Below are positions 23,280 through 35,866 of a stretch of DNA of 64,000 nucleotides, one piece after another. A program made the translations under genes and the position numbers. This DNA comes from Skeletonema tropicum (lineage: Eukaryota; Bacillariophyta; Thalassiosirophyceae; Thalassiosirales; Thalassiosiraceae). Every line of letters starts with the position of its first letter. The stretch's first letter is position 1. Under the pieces are notes generated by a model, which was not told the origin of the DNA, ran no database searches, and saw nothing but the letters and a program-made list of their open reading frames with translations. Location of the stretch: positions 1,302,001 to 1,366,000 of the forward strand of contig CM074140.1 in NCBI GenBank assembly GCA_037178625.1. The letters run 5' to 3'.

Positions 23280-26200
23280 AGGAAATGTATACGGCTCATG
23301 GTAACTACACTTGTAGCGACGATGTTACAGCCTCGTATGCGACTTGATGAAGGCCAATCGAGCGTAGAGCTAGCTCCGTCTTTCACCAACTCGATTTGTG
23401 CAGCGACGTGAATATGAGCCTGAGCCGCTGCTAGTGGTTCATTATAGTTGGCAACGATAGTATAGAAGGAAATGTATACGGCTCATGGTAACTACACTTG
23501 TAGCGGAGATGTTACAGCCTCGTATGCGACTTGATGAAGGCCAATCGAGCGTAGAGCTAGCTCCGTCTTTCACCATTACAATGTCTGTAGCGACGTGAAT
23601 ATGAGCCTGAGCCGCTGCTAGTGGTTCATTATAGTTGGCAACGATAGTATAGAAGGAAATGTATACGGCTCATGGTAACTACACTTGTAGCGGCGATGCT
23701 GCAGTCTCGTACCAGATGTGACTTGATGAAGGCCAATTGAGCGTAGAGCTACCATAGCTCCGTCTTTCACCATTACAATGTCTGTAGCGACGTGAATATG
23801 AGCCTGAGCCGCTGCTAGTGGTTCATTATAGCTGGCAACGATAGTACGAAAGGACATATACACGGCTCATTGTAACTACACTTGTAGCGGCGATGCTGCA
23901 GTCTCGTACCAGATGTGACTTGATGAAGGCCAATTGAGCGTAGAGCTATGGTAGCTCCGTCTTTCACCATTACAATGTCTGTAGCGACGTGAATATGAGC
24001 CTGAGCCGCTGCTAGTGGTTCATTATAGCTGGCAACGATAGTATAGAAGGAAATGGATACGGCTCATGAGGACTACACTTGTAGCGGCGATGCTGCAGTC
24101 TCGTATGCGACTTGATGAAGGCCAATCGAGCGTAGAGCTACCATAGCTCCGTCTTTCACCATTACAATGTCTGTAGCGACGTGAATATGAGCCTGAGCCG
24201 CTGCTAGTGGTTCATTATAGCTGGCAACGATAGTATAGAAGGAAATGTATACGGCTCATGAGGACTACACTTGTAGCGGCGATGCTGCAGTCTCGTATGC
24301 GACTTGATGAAGGCCAATCGAGCGTAGAGCTACCATAGCTCCGTCTTTCACCTTAACAATGTCTGTAGCGACGTGAATATGAGCCTGAGCCGCTGCTAGT
24401 GGTTCATTATAGCTGGCAACGATAGTACGAAAGGACATATACACGGCTCATGGTAACTACACTTGTAGCGGCGATGCTGCAGTCTCGTATGCGACTTGAT
24501 GAAGGCCAATCGAGCGTAGAGCTATGGTAGCTCCGTCTTTCACCATTACAATGTCTGTAGCGACGTGAATATGAGCCTGAGCCGCTGCTAGTGGTTCATT
24601 ATAGCTGGCAACGATAGTATAGAAGGAAATGGATACGGCTCGTGAGGACTACACTTGTAGCGGCGATGCTGCAGTCTCGTATGCGACTTGATGAAGGCCA
24701 ATCGAGCGTAGAGCTACCATAGCTCCGTCTTTCACCTTAACAATGTCTGTAGCGACGTGAATATGAGCCTGAGCCGCTGCTAGTGGTTCATTATAGCTGG
24801 CAACGATAGTATAGAAGGAAATGGATACGGCTCATGAGGACTACACTTGTAGCGGCGATGCTGCAGTCTCGTATGCGACTTGATGAAGGCCAATCGAGCG
24901 TAGAGCTACCATAGCTCCGTCTTTCACCATTACAATGTCTGTAGCGACGTGAATATGAGCCTGAGCCGCTGCTAGTGGTTCATTATAGCTGGCAACGATA
25001 GTACAAAAGGACATATACACGGCTCATGGTAACTACACTTGTAGCGGCGATGTTACAGCCTCGTATGCGACTTGATGAAGGCCAATCGAGCGTAGAGCTA
25101 GCTCCGTCTTTCACCATTACAATGTCTGTAGCGACGTGAATATGAGCCTGAGCCGCTGCTAGTGGTTCATTATAGTTGGCAACGATAGTATAGAAGGAAA
25201 TGTATACGGCTCATGGTAACTACACTTGTAGCGGCGATGCTGCAGTCTCGTACCAGATGTGACTTGATGAAGGCCAATCGAGCGTAGAGCTATGGTAGCT
25301 TCGTCTTTCACCATTACAATGTCTGTAGCGACGTGAATATGAGCCTGAGCCGCTGCTAGTGGTTCATTATAGCTGGCAACGATAGTACGAAAGGACATAT
25401 ACACGGCTCATGGTAACTACACTTGTAGCGGCGATGCTGCAGTCTCGTATGCGACTTGATGAAGGCCAATTGAGCGTAGAGCTATGGTAGCTCCGTCTTT
25501 CTCCATTACAATGTCTGTAGCGACGTGAATATGAGCCTGAGCCGCTGCTAGTGGTTCATTATAGCTGGCAACGATAGTATAGAAGGAAATGGATACGGCT
25601 CGTGAGGACTACACTTGTAGCGGCGATGCTGCAGTCTCGTATGCGACTTGATGAAGGCCAATCGAGCGTAGAGCTACCATAGCTCCGTCTTTCACCTTAA
25701 CAATGTCTGTAGCGACGTGAATATGAGCCTGAGCCGCTGCTAGTGGTTCATTATAGCTGGCAACGATAGTATAGAAGGAAATGGATACGGCTCATGAGGA
25801 CTACACTTGTAGCGGCGATGCTGCAGTCTCGTATGCGACTTGATGAAGGCCAATCGAGCGTAGAGCTACCATAGCTCCGTCTTTCACCATTACAATGTCT
25901 GTAGCGACGTGAATATGAGCCTGAGCCGCTGCTAGTGGTTCATTATAGCTGGCAACGATAGTACAAAAGGACATATACACGGCTCATGGTAACTACACTT
26001 GTAGCGGCGATGTTACAGCCTCGTATGCGACTTGATGAAGGCCAATCGAGCGTAGAGCTAGCTCCGTCTTTCACCATTACAATGTCTGTAGCGACGTGAA
26101 TATGAGCCTGAGCCGCTGCTAGTGGTTCATTATAGTTGGCAACGATAGTATAGAAGGAAATGTATACGGCTCATGGTAACTACACTTGTAGCGGCGATGC

Positions 26201-29200
26201 TGCAGTCTCGTACCAGATGTGACTTGATGAAGGCCAATCGAGCGTAGAGCTATGGTAGCTTCGTCTTTCACCATTACAATGTCTGTAGCGACGTGAATAT
26301 GAGCCTGAGCCGCTGCTAGTGGTTCATTATAGCTGGCAACGATAGTACGAAAGGACATATACACGGCTCATGGTAACTACACTTGTAGCGGCGATGCTGC
26401 AGTCTCGTATGCGACTTGATGAAGGCCAATCGAGCGTAGAGCTATGGTAGCTCCGTCTTTCTCCATTACAATGTCTGTAGCGACGTGAATATGAGCCTGA
26501 GCCGCTGCTAGTGGTTCATTATAGCTGGCAACGATAGTATAGAAGGAAATGGATACGGCTCGTGAGGACTACACTTGTAGCGGCGATGCTGCAGTCTCGT
26601 ATGCGACTTGATGAAGGCCAATCGAGCGTAGAGCTACCATAGCTCCGTCTTTCACCTTAACAATGTCTGTAGCGACGTGAATATGAGCCTGAGCCGCTGC
26701 TAGTGGTTCATTATAGCTGGCAACGATAGTATAGAAGGAAATGTATACGGCTCATGGTAACTACACTTGTAGCGACGATGTTACAGCCTCGTATGCGACT
26801 TGATGAAGGCCAATCGAGCGTAGAGCTAGCTCCGTCTTTCACCAACTCGATTTGTGCAGCGACGTGAATATGAGCCTGAGCCGCTGCTAGTGGTTCATTA
26901 TAGTTGGCAACGATAGTATAGAAGGAAATGTATACGGCTCATGGTAACTACACTTGTAGCGGAGATGTTACAGCCTCGTATGCGACTTGATGAAGGCCAA
27001 TCGAGCGTAGAGCTAGCTCCGTCTTTCACCATTACAATGTCTGTAGCGACGTGAATATGAGCCTGAGCCGCTGCTAGTGGTTCATTATAGTTGGCAACGA
27101 TAGTATAGAAGGAAATGTATACGGCTCATGGTAACTACACTTGTAGCGGCGATGCTGCAGTCTCGTACCAGATGTGACTTGATGAAGGCCAATTGAGCGT
27201 AGAGCTATGGTAGCTCCGTCTTTCACCATTACAATGTCTGTAGCGACGTGAATATGAGCCTGAGCCGCTGCTAGTGGTTCATTATAGCTGGCAACGATAG
27301 TACGAAAGGACATATACACGGCTCATTGTAACTACACTTGTAGCGGCGATGCTGCAGTCTCGTACCAGATGTGACTTGATGAAGGCCAATTGAGCGTAGA
27401 GCTATGGTAGCTCCGTCTTTCACCATTACAATGTCTGTAGCGACGTGAATATGAGCCTGAGCCGCTGCTAGTGGTTCATTATAGCTGGCAACGATAGTAT
27501 AGAAGGAAATGGATACGGCTCATGAGGACTACACTTGTAGCGGCGATGCTGCAGTCTCGTATGCGACTTGATGAAGGCCAATCGAGCGTAGAGCTACCAT
27601 AGCTCCGTCTTTCACCATTACAATGTCTGTAGCGACGTGAATATGAGCCTGAGCCGCTGCTAGTGGTTCATTATAGCTGGCAACGATAGTATAGAAGGAA
27701 ATGTATACGGCTCATGAGGACTACACTTGTAGCGGCGATGCTGCAGTCTCGTATGCGACTTGATGAAGGCCAATCGAGCGTAGAGCTACCATAGCTCCGT
27801 CTTTCACCTTAACAATGTCTGTAGCGACGTGAATATGAGCCTGAGCCGCTGCTAGTGGTTCATTATAGCTGGCAACGATAGTACGAAAGGACATATACAC
27901 GGCTCATGGTAACTACACTTGTAGCGGCGATGCTGCAGTCTCGTATGCGACTTGATGAAGGCCAATCGAGCGTAGAGCTATGGTAGCTCCGTCTTTCACC
28001 ATTACAATGTCTGTAGCGACGTGAATATGAGCCTGAGCCGCTGCTAGTGGTTCATTATAGCTGGCAACGATAGTATAGAAGGAAATGGATACGGCTCGTG
28101 AGGACTACACTTGTAGCGGCGATGCTGCAGTCTCGTATGCGACTTGATGAAGGCCAATCGAGCGTAGAGCTACCATAGCTCCGTCTTTCACCTTAACAAT
28201 GTCTGTAGCGACGTGAATATGAGCCTGAGCCGCTGCTAGTGGTTCATTATAGCTGGCAACGATAGTATAGAAGGAAATGGATACGGCTCATGAGGACTAC
28301 ACTTGTAGCGGCGATGCTGCAGTCTCGTATGCGACTTGATGAAGGCCAATCGAGCGTAGAGCTACCATAGCTCCGTCTTTCACCATTACAATGTCTGTAG
28401 CGACGTGAATATGAGCCTGAGCCGCTGCTAGTGGTTCATTATAGCTGGCAACGATAGTACAAAAGGACATATACACGGCTCATGGTAACTACACTTGTAG
28501 CGGCGATGTTACAGCCTCGTATGCGACTTGATGAAGGCCAATCGAGCGTAGAGCTAGCTCCGTCTTTCACCATTACAATGTCTGTAGCGACGTGAATATG
28601 AGCCTGAGCCGCTGCTAGTGGTTCATTATAGTTGGCAACGATAGTATAGAAGGAAATGTATACGGCTCATGGTAACTACACTTGTAGCGGCGATGCTGCA
28701 GTCTCGTACCAGATGTGACTTGATGAAGGCCAATCGAGCGTAGAGCTATGGTAGCTTCGTCTTTCACCATTACAATGTCTGTAGCGACGTGAATATGAGC
28801 CTGAGCCGCTGCTAGTGGTTCATTATAGCTGGCAACGATAGTACGAAAGGACATATACACGGCTCATGGTAACTACACTTGTAGCGGCGATGCTGCAGTC
28901 TCGTATGCGACTTGATGAAGGCCAATTGAGCGTAGAGCTATGGTAGCTCCGTCTTTCTCCATTACAATGTCTGTAGCGACGTGAATATGAGCCTGAGCCG
29001 CTGCTAGTGGTTCATTATAGCTGGCAACGATAGTATAGAAGGAAATGGATACGGCTCGTGAGGACTACACTTGTAGCGGCGATGCTGCAGTCTCGTATGC
29101 GACTTGATGAAGGCCAATCGAGCGTAGAGCTACCATAGCTCCGTCTTTCACCTTAACAATGTCTGTAGCGACGTGAATATGAGCCTGAGCCGCTGCTAGT

Positions 29201-30191
29201 GGTTCATTATAGCTGGCAACGATAGTATAGAAGGAAATGGATACGGCTCATGAGGACTACACTTGTAGCGGCGATGCTGCAGTCTCGTATGCGACTTGAT
29301 GAAGGCCAATCGAGCGTAGAGCTACCATAGCTCCGTCTTTCACCATTACAATGTCTGTAGCGACGTGAATATGAGCCTGAGCCGCTGCTAGTGGTTCATT
29401 ATAGCTGGCAACGATAGTACAAAAGGACATATACACGGCTCATGGTAACTACACTTGTAGCGGCGATGTTACAGCCTCGTATGCGACTTGATGAAGGCCA
29501 ATCGAGCGTAGAGCTAGCTCCGTCTTTCACCATTACAATGTCTGTAGCGACGTGAATATGAGCCTGAGCCGCTGCTAGTGGTTCATTATAGTTGGCAACG
29601 ATAGTATAGAAGGAAATGTATACGGCTCATGGTAACTACACTTGTAGCGGCGATGCTGCAGTCTCGTACCAGATGTGACTTGATGAAGGCCAATCGAGCG
29701 TAGAGCTATGGTAGCTTCGTCTTTCACCATTACAATGTCTGTAGCGACGTGAATATGAGCCTGAGCCGCTGCTAGTGGTTCATTATAGCTGGCAACGATA
29801 GTACGAAAGGACATATACACGGCTCATGGTAACTACACTTGTAGCGGCGATGCTGCAGTCTCGTATGCGACTTGATGAAGGCCAATCGAGCGTAGAGCTA
29901 TGGTAGCTCCGTCTTTCTCCATTACAATGTCTGTAGCGACGTGAATATGAGCCTGAGCCGCTGCTAGTGGTTCATTATAGCTGGCAACGATAGTATAGAA
30001 GGAAATGGATACGGCTCGTGAGGACTACACTTGTAGCGGCGATGCTGCAGTCTCGTATGCGACTTGATGAAGGCCAATCGAGCGTAGAGCTACCATAGCT
30101 CCGTCTTTCACCTTAACAATGTCTGTAGCGACGTGAATATGAGCCTGAGCCGCTGCTAGTGGTTCATTATAGCTGGCAACGATAGTATAGA
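23280..30191. repeat. higher-order repeat: two 3456-bp blocks with nested 960-bp blocks
   Basis: Sequence from about 23280 to 26735 recurs at an offset of exactly 3456 bp from about 26736 to 30191 (18 satellite units). Inside each block a 960-bp five-unit segment is itself repeated (24601-25560 and 25561-26520 in the first block, with a partial third start at 26521). The block copies are nearly identical, showing recent segmental amplification by unequal exchange or replication slippage; one of the few differences is the flip described at 23746 and 27202. Confidence 0.9.
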
Positions 30192-33100
30192 AGGAAATGG
30201 ATACGGCTCATGAGGACTACACTTGTAGCGGCGATGCTGCAGTCTCGTATGCGACTTGATGAAGGCCAATCGAGCGTAGAGCTACCATAGCTCCGTCTTT
30301 CACCTTAACAATGTCTGTAGCGACGTGAATATGAGCCTGAGCCGCTGCTAGTGGTTCATTATAGCTGGCAACGATAGTACAAAAGGACATATACACGGCT
30401 CATGGTAACTACACTTGTAGCGGCGATGTTACAGCCTCGTATGCGACTTGATGAAGGCCAATTGAGCGTAGAGCTAGCTCCGTCTTTCACCATTACAATG
30501 TCTGCAGCGACGTGAATATGAGCCTGAGCCGCTGCTAGTGGTTCATTATAGTTGGCAACGATAGTATAGAAGGAAATGTATACGGCTCATGGTAACTACA
30601 CTTGTAGCGGAGATGTTACAGCCTCGTATGCGACTTGATGAAGGCCAATCGAGCGTAGAGCTACCATAGCTCCGTCTTTCACCTTAACAATGTCTGTAGC
30701 GACGTGAATATGAGCCTGAGCCGCTGCTAGTGGTTCATTATAGCTGGCAACGATAGTACGAAAGGACATATACACGGCTCATGGTAACTACACTTGTAGC
30801 GGCGATGCTGCAGTCTCGTATGCGACTTGATGAAGGCCAATCGAGCGTAGAGCTACCATAGCTCCGTCTTTCACCTTAACAATGTCTGTAGCGACGTGAA
30901 TATGAGCCTGAGCCGCTGCTAGTGGTTCATTATAGCTGGCAACGATAGTACGAAAGGACATATACACGGCTCATGGTAACTACACTTGTAGCGGCGATGT
31001 TACAGCCTCGTATGCGACTTGATGAAGGCCAATTGAGCGTAGAGCTAGCTCCGTCTTTCACCAACTCAATTTGTGCAGCGACGTGAATATGAGCCTGAGC
31101 CGCTGCTAGTGGTTCATTATAGCTGGCAACGATAGTATAGAAGGAAATGTATATGGCTCATGGTAACTACACTTGTAACGACGATGTTACAGCCTCGTAT
31201 GCGACTTGATGAAGGCCAATTGAGCGTAGAGCTAGCTCCGTCTTTCACCAACTCAATTTGTGCAGCGACGTGAATATGAGCCTGAGCCGCTGCTAGTGGT
31301 TCATTATAGTTGGCAACGATAGTATAGAAGGAAATGTATACGGCTCATGGTAACTACACTTGTAGCGGAGATGTTACAGCCTCGTATGCGACTTGATGAA
31401 GGCCAATCGAGCGTAGAGCTAGCTCCGTCTTTCACCATTACAATGTCTGTAGCGACGTGAATATGAGCCTGAGCCGCTGCTAGTGGTTCATTATAGTTGG
31501 CAACGATAGTATAGAAGGAAATGTATACGGCTCATGGTAACTACACTTGTAGCGGCGATGCTGCAGTCTCGTATGCGACTTGATGAAGGCCAATTGAGCG
31601 TAGAGCTATGGTAGCTCCGTCTTTCTCCATTACAATGTCTGTAGCGACGTGAATATGAGCCTGAGCCGCTGCTAGTGGTTCATTATAGCTGGCAACGATA
31701 GTATAGAAGGAAATGGATACGGCTCATGAGGACTACACTTGTAGCGGCGATGCTGCAGTCTCGTATGCGACTTGATGAAGGCCAATCGAGCGTAGAGCTA
31801 CCATAGCTCCGTCTTTCACCTTAACAATGTCTGTAGCGACGTGAATATGAGCCTGAGCCGCTGCTAGTGGTTCATTATAGCTGGCAACGATAGTATAGAA
31901 GGAAATGGATACGGCTCATGAGGACTACACTTGTAGCGGCGATGCTGCAGTCTCGTATGCGACTTGATGAAGGCCAATCGAGCGTAGAGCTACCATAGCT
32001 CCGTCTTTCACCTTAACAATGTCTGTAGCGACGTGAATATGAGCCTGAGCCGCTGCTAGTGGTTCATTATAGCTGGCAACGATAGTACAAAAGGACATAT
32101 ACACGGCTCATGGTAACTACACTTGTAGCGGCGATGTTACAGCCTCGTATGCGACTTGATGAAGGCCAATTGAGCGTAGAGCTAGCTCCGTCTTTCACCA
32201 ACTCAATTTGTGCAGCGACGTGAATATGAGCCTGAGCCGCTGCTAGTGGTTCATTATAGCTGGCAACGATAGTATAGAAGGAAATGTATACGGCTCATGG
32301 TAACTACACTTGTAGCGACGATGTTACAGCCTCGTATGCGACTTGATGAAGGCCAATTGAGCGTAGAGCTAGCTCCGTCTTTCACCATCTCAATTTGTGC
32401 AGCGACGTGAATATGAGCCTGAGCCGCTGCTAGTGGTTCATTATAGCTGGCAACGATAGTATAGAAGGAAATGTATACGGCTCATGGTAACTACACTTGT
32501 AGCGGCGATGCTGCAGTCTCGTACCAGATGTGACTTGATGAAGGCCAATCGAGCGTAGAGCTATGGTAGCTCCGTCTTTCACCATTACAATGTCTGTAGC
32601 GACGTGAATATGAGCCTGAGCCGCTGCTAGTGGTTCATTATAGCTGGCAACGATAGTATAGAAGGAAATGTATACGGCTCATGGTAACTACACTTGTAGC
32701 GGCGATGCTGCAGTCTCGTACCAGATGTGACTTGATGAAGGCCAATCGAGCGTAGAGCTATGGTAGCTCCGTCTTTCACCATTACAATGTCTGTAGCGAC
32801 GTGAATATGAGCCTGAGCCGCTGCTAGTGGTTCATTATAGCTGGCAACGATAGTACGAAAGGACATATACACGGCTCATGGTAACTACACTTGTAGCGGC
32901 GATGCTGCAGTCTCGTATGCGACTTGATGAAGGCCAATTGAGCGTAGAGCTATGGTAGCTCCGTCTTTCACCATTACAATGTCTGTAGCGACGTGAATAT
33001 GAGCCTGAGCCGCTGCTAGTGGTTCATTATAGCTGGCAACGATAGTATAGAAGGAAATGGATACGGCTCATGAGGACTACACTTGTAGCGGCGATGCTGC

Positions 33101-34847
33101 AGTCTCGTATGCGACTTGATGAAGGCCAATCGAGCGTAGAGCTACCATAGCTCCGTCTTTCACCTTAACAATGTCTGTAGCGACGTGAATATGAGCCTGA
33201 GCCGCTGCTAGTGGTTCATTATAGCTGGCAACGATAGTATAGAAGGAAATGGATACGGCTCATGAGGACTACACTTGTAGCGGCGATGCTGCAGTCTCGT
33301 ATGCGACTTGATGAAGGCCAATCGAGTGTAGAGCTACCATAGCTCCGTCTTTCACCTTAACAATGTCTGTAGCGACGTGAATATGAGCCTGAGCCGCTGC
33401 TAGTGGTTCATTATAGCTGGCAACGATAGTACAAAAGGACATATACACGGCTCATGGTAACTACACTTGTAGCGGCGATGTTACAGCCTCGTATGCGACT
33501 TGATGAAGGCCAATTGAGCGTAGAGCTAGCTCCGTCTTTCACCATTACAATGTCTGTAGCGACGTGAATATGAGCCTGAGCCGCTGCTAGTGGTTCATTA
33601 TAGCTGGCAACGATAGTATAGAAGGAAATGGATACGGCTCATGAGGACTACACTTGTAGCGACGATGTTACAGCCTCGTATGCGACTTGATGAAGGCCAA
33701 TTGAGCGTAGAGCTAGCTCCGTCTTTCACCAACTCAATTTGTGCAGCGACGTGAATATGAGCCTGAGCCGCTGCTAGTGGTTCATTATAGTTGGCAACGA
33801 TAGTATAGAAGGAAATGTATACGGCTCATGGTAACTACACTTGTAGCGGAGATGTTACAGCCTCGTATGCGACTTGATGAAGGCCAATCGAGCGTAGAGC
33901 TAGCTCCGTCTTTCACCATTACAATGTCTGTAGCGACGTGAATATGAGCCTGAGCCGCTGCTAGTGGTTCATTATAGTTGGCAACGATAGTATAGAAGGA
34001 AATGTATACGGCTCATGGTAACTACACTTGTAGCGGCGATGCTGCAGTCTCGTACCAGATGTGATTTGATGAAGGCCAATCGAGCGTAGAGCTATGGTAG
34101 CTCCGTCTTTCACCATTACAATGTCTGTAGCGACGTGAATATGAGCCTGAGCCGCTGCTAGTGGGTCATTATAGCTGGCAACGATAGTACGAAAGGACAT
34201 ATACACGGCTCATGGTAACTACACTTGTAGCGGCGATGCTGCAGTCTCGTATGCGACTTGATGAAGGCCAATTGAGCGTAGAGCTATGGTAGCTCCGTCT
34301 TTCACCATTACAATGTCTGTAGCGACGTGAATATGAGCCTGAGCCGCTGCTAGTGGTTCATTATAGCTGGCAACGATAGTATAGAAGGAAATGGATACGG
34401 CTCATGAGGACTACACTTGTAGCGGCGATGCTGCAGTCTCGTATGCGACTTGATGAAGGCCAATCGAGCGTAGAGCTACCATAGCTCCGTCTTTCACCAA
34501 CTCAATTTGTGCAGCGACGTGAATATGAGCCTGAGCCGCTGCTAGTGGTTCATTATAGTTGGCTACGATAGTATAGAAGGAAATGTATACGGCTCATGGT
34601 AACTACACTTGTAGCGGAGATGTTACAGCCTCGTATGCGACTTGATGAAGGCCAATCGAGCGTAGAGCTAGCTCCGTCTTTCACCAACTCGATTTGTGCA
34701 GCGACGTGAATATGAGCCTGAGCCGCTGCTAGTGGTTCATTATAGCTGGCAACGATAGTATAGAAGGAAATGTATACGGCTCATGGTAACTACACTTGTA
34801 GCGGCGATGCTGCAGTCTCGTATGCGACTTGATGAAGGCAAAGTAGA

Positions 34848-34877
34848 ATTCAGTCACGGATCAACCCGTGACTGAAT
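34848..34877. repeat. perfect 12-bp hairpin at the satellite edge
   Basis: ATTCAGTCACGG (34848-34859) and its reverse complement (34866-34877) with a 6-nt loop, nine bases after the satellite homology ends. Short loop and perfect arms make a stable cruciform likely. Confidence 0.9.
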
Positions 34878-35398
34878 GACAGTTTCTGGCGGGAAAGAGG
34901 TTGGTAAGGCCATGTTGCTGCATCGTTCGGTCTCATCATCGCATCATGTAGATAATAAGCCCTCACTTCTTGTGGAATCACAATTGCACACTCATTCCTT
35001 GTCATCATTGCCATCATTGACGTCTTGCTGAGATACGTTTCCTCCAAAAACTTGCCGCCAACGTGTAAAACTTGCTGCCACCGCCACGAGTGACATGCTG
35101 CTTTGCACAATGATGGATCGGAAGACACTCAGCGTAAGTACATGCCCTTGAAAGCCAAGCGTTTATTTTAACTACACAAAAAGATAAAATAATCTTAGAT
35201 GTATCTCAAAAGAATACTCTTGTTGAGACCTTAGGTGATATGATGAATGAAAGGATGCTAAGCCGAGTTGCGCCGAAAAGTTGCAACTCAGCGTAGGATC
35301 GTGTTGAATAGTAGATGATAGTAGATGATGCAGAAACTAAACTGCAGTCACATTCCATCAACCTGCATGACATAATCTAGAGTAACGTCCTGAGTGAC
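34878..35398. other. intergenic, no gene seen
   Basis: A minus-strand open frame at 34850-35128 has no recognisable features. Nothing else supportable between the satellite edge hairpin and the zinc-finger remnant. Confidence 0.5.
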
Positions 35399-35613
35399 CT
35401 ATTCACTTCGATTCATGTCCATGTTCAATGCCTCATTCTTCTCCTTACCGCCAGATTGAGCGTGTTTGTCGCAACCTTCCACACTGCAGCGAGTGCCACC
35501 TCCATGCTTGCAGCACTTACCGCCAGATTTAGCGTATGTGTCGCAACTTTCCACACTGCAGCGAGTGATCCTCGCCCTTTTTGTCAAACCCCACCTCGTG
35601 CCGAGTGCCGAGG
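35399..35613 (-). pseudogene. C-H-G-G repeat zinc-finger fragment (WRKY19-like type)
   Basis: Minus-strand frame with two copies of the motif 'TRCSVEGCDKHAQSGG' / 'TRCSVESCDTYAKSGG', the first followed by 'KCCKHGGG'. Spaced Cys/His of this kind form the small zinc-binding repeat common in oomycete and diatom proteins annotated as WRKY19-like. The repeats are a 63-bp DNA duplication (about 35454-35505 and 35517-35568). No ATG opens the frame; a TACTAAT (complement near 35660) and a T-run before AG at 35614 look like an intron end, so this may be the last exon of a gene whose 5' part is missing or has been overlapped by the dUTPase gene. Function unknown. Confidence 0.45.
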
Positions 35614-35866
35614 CTTCAAAAAAATTGCCTTCGTCACCATTTTTGGCGTGTGTTGTCAATTAGTACGCAGCAGCTCGACCGGACGCGGGACAGAGGAGGT
35701 GGGGACGGACCCTTTTTTCCGGGAACCGTTCGTTTGGCTTGATCAGTCCTATGAAGAAGATCTCGTCTATCTCTCCAGAGCCGCCCCCACCCTATTCAGC
35801 TATCTAACTTCCGCAGATGGCGATACATCTCCAGCCTTCTATTACATTGTTTCCACACCTCCCATC

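Larger units (their letters stand above)
21691..34839. repeat. satellite array, unit about 190 bp, about 66 units
   Basis: Tandem head-to-tail units with the words ATGAGCCTGAGCCGCTGCTA and CTACACTTGTAGCG. Unit length varies by about 10 bp through three small changes: a palindromic core in one of three states (GAGCTATGGTAGCTC, GAGCTACCATAGCTC or GAGCTAGCTC), CGTATGCGACTTG versus CGTACCAGATGTGACTTG, and ATTACAATGTCTG versus AACTCAATTTGTG types. By eye I count about 22, 24 and 20 units in the three core states. The shortest state goes mostly with a GTTACAGCC background, the two longer ones mostly with CTGCAGTC. Minus-strand 81-residue open frames recur eight times, but only because the repeat recurs. 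The array is interrupted at 22129-22515. Confidence 0.97.

Noticed and set aside
23280..30191. Centromere call for the satellite
   Set aside because: Composition is not strongly AT-rich and no other evidence is available in the sequence; left as an open possibility only.
21691..34839. CRISPR array or a family of eight 81-residue genes
   Set aside because: Units are contiguous without unique spacers and the organism is eukaryotic; the repeated minus-strand frames exist only because the satellite recurs, and most units do not keep the frame open.
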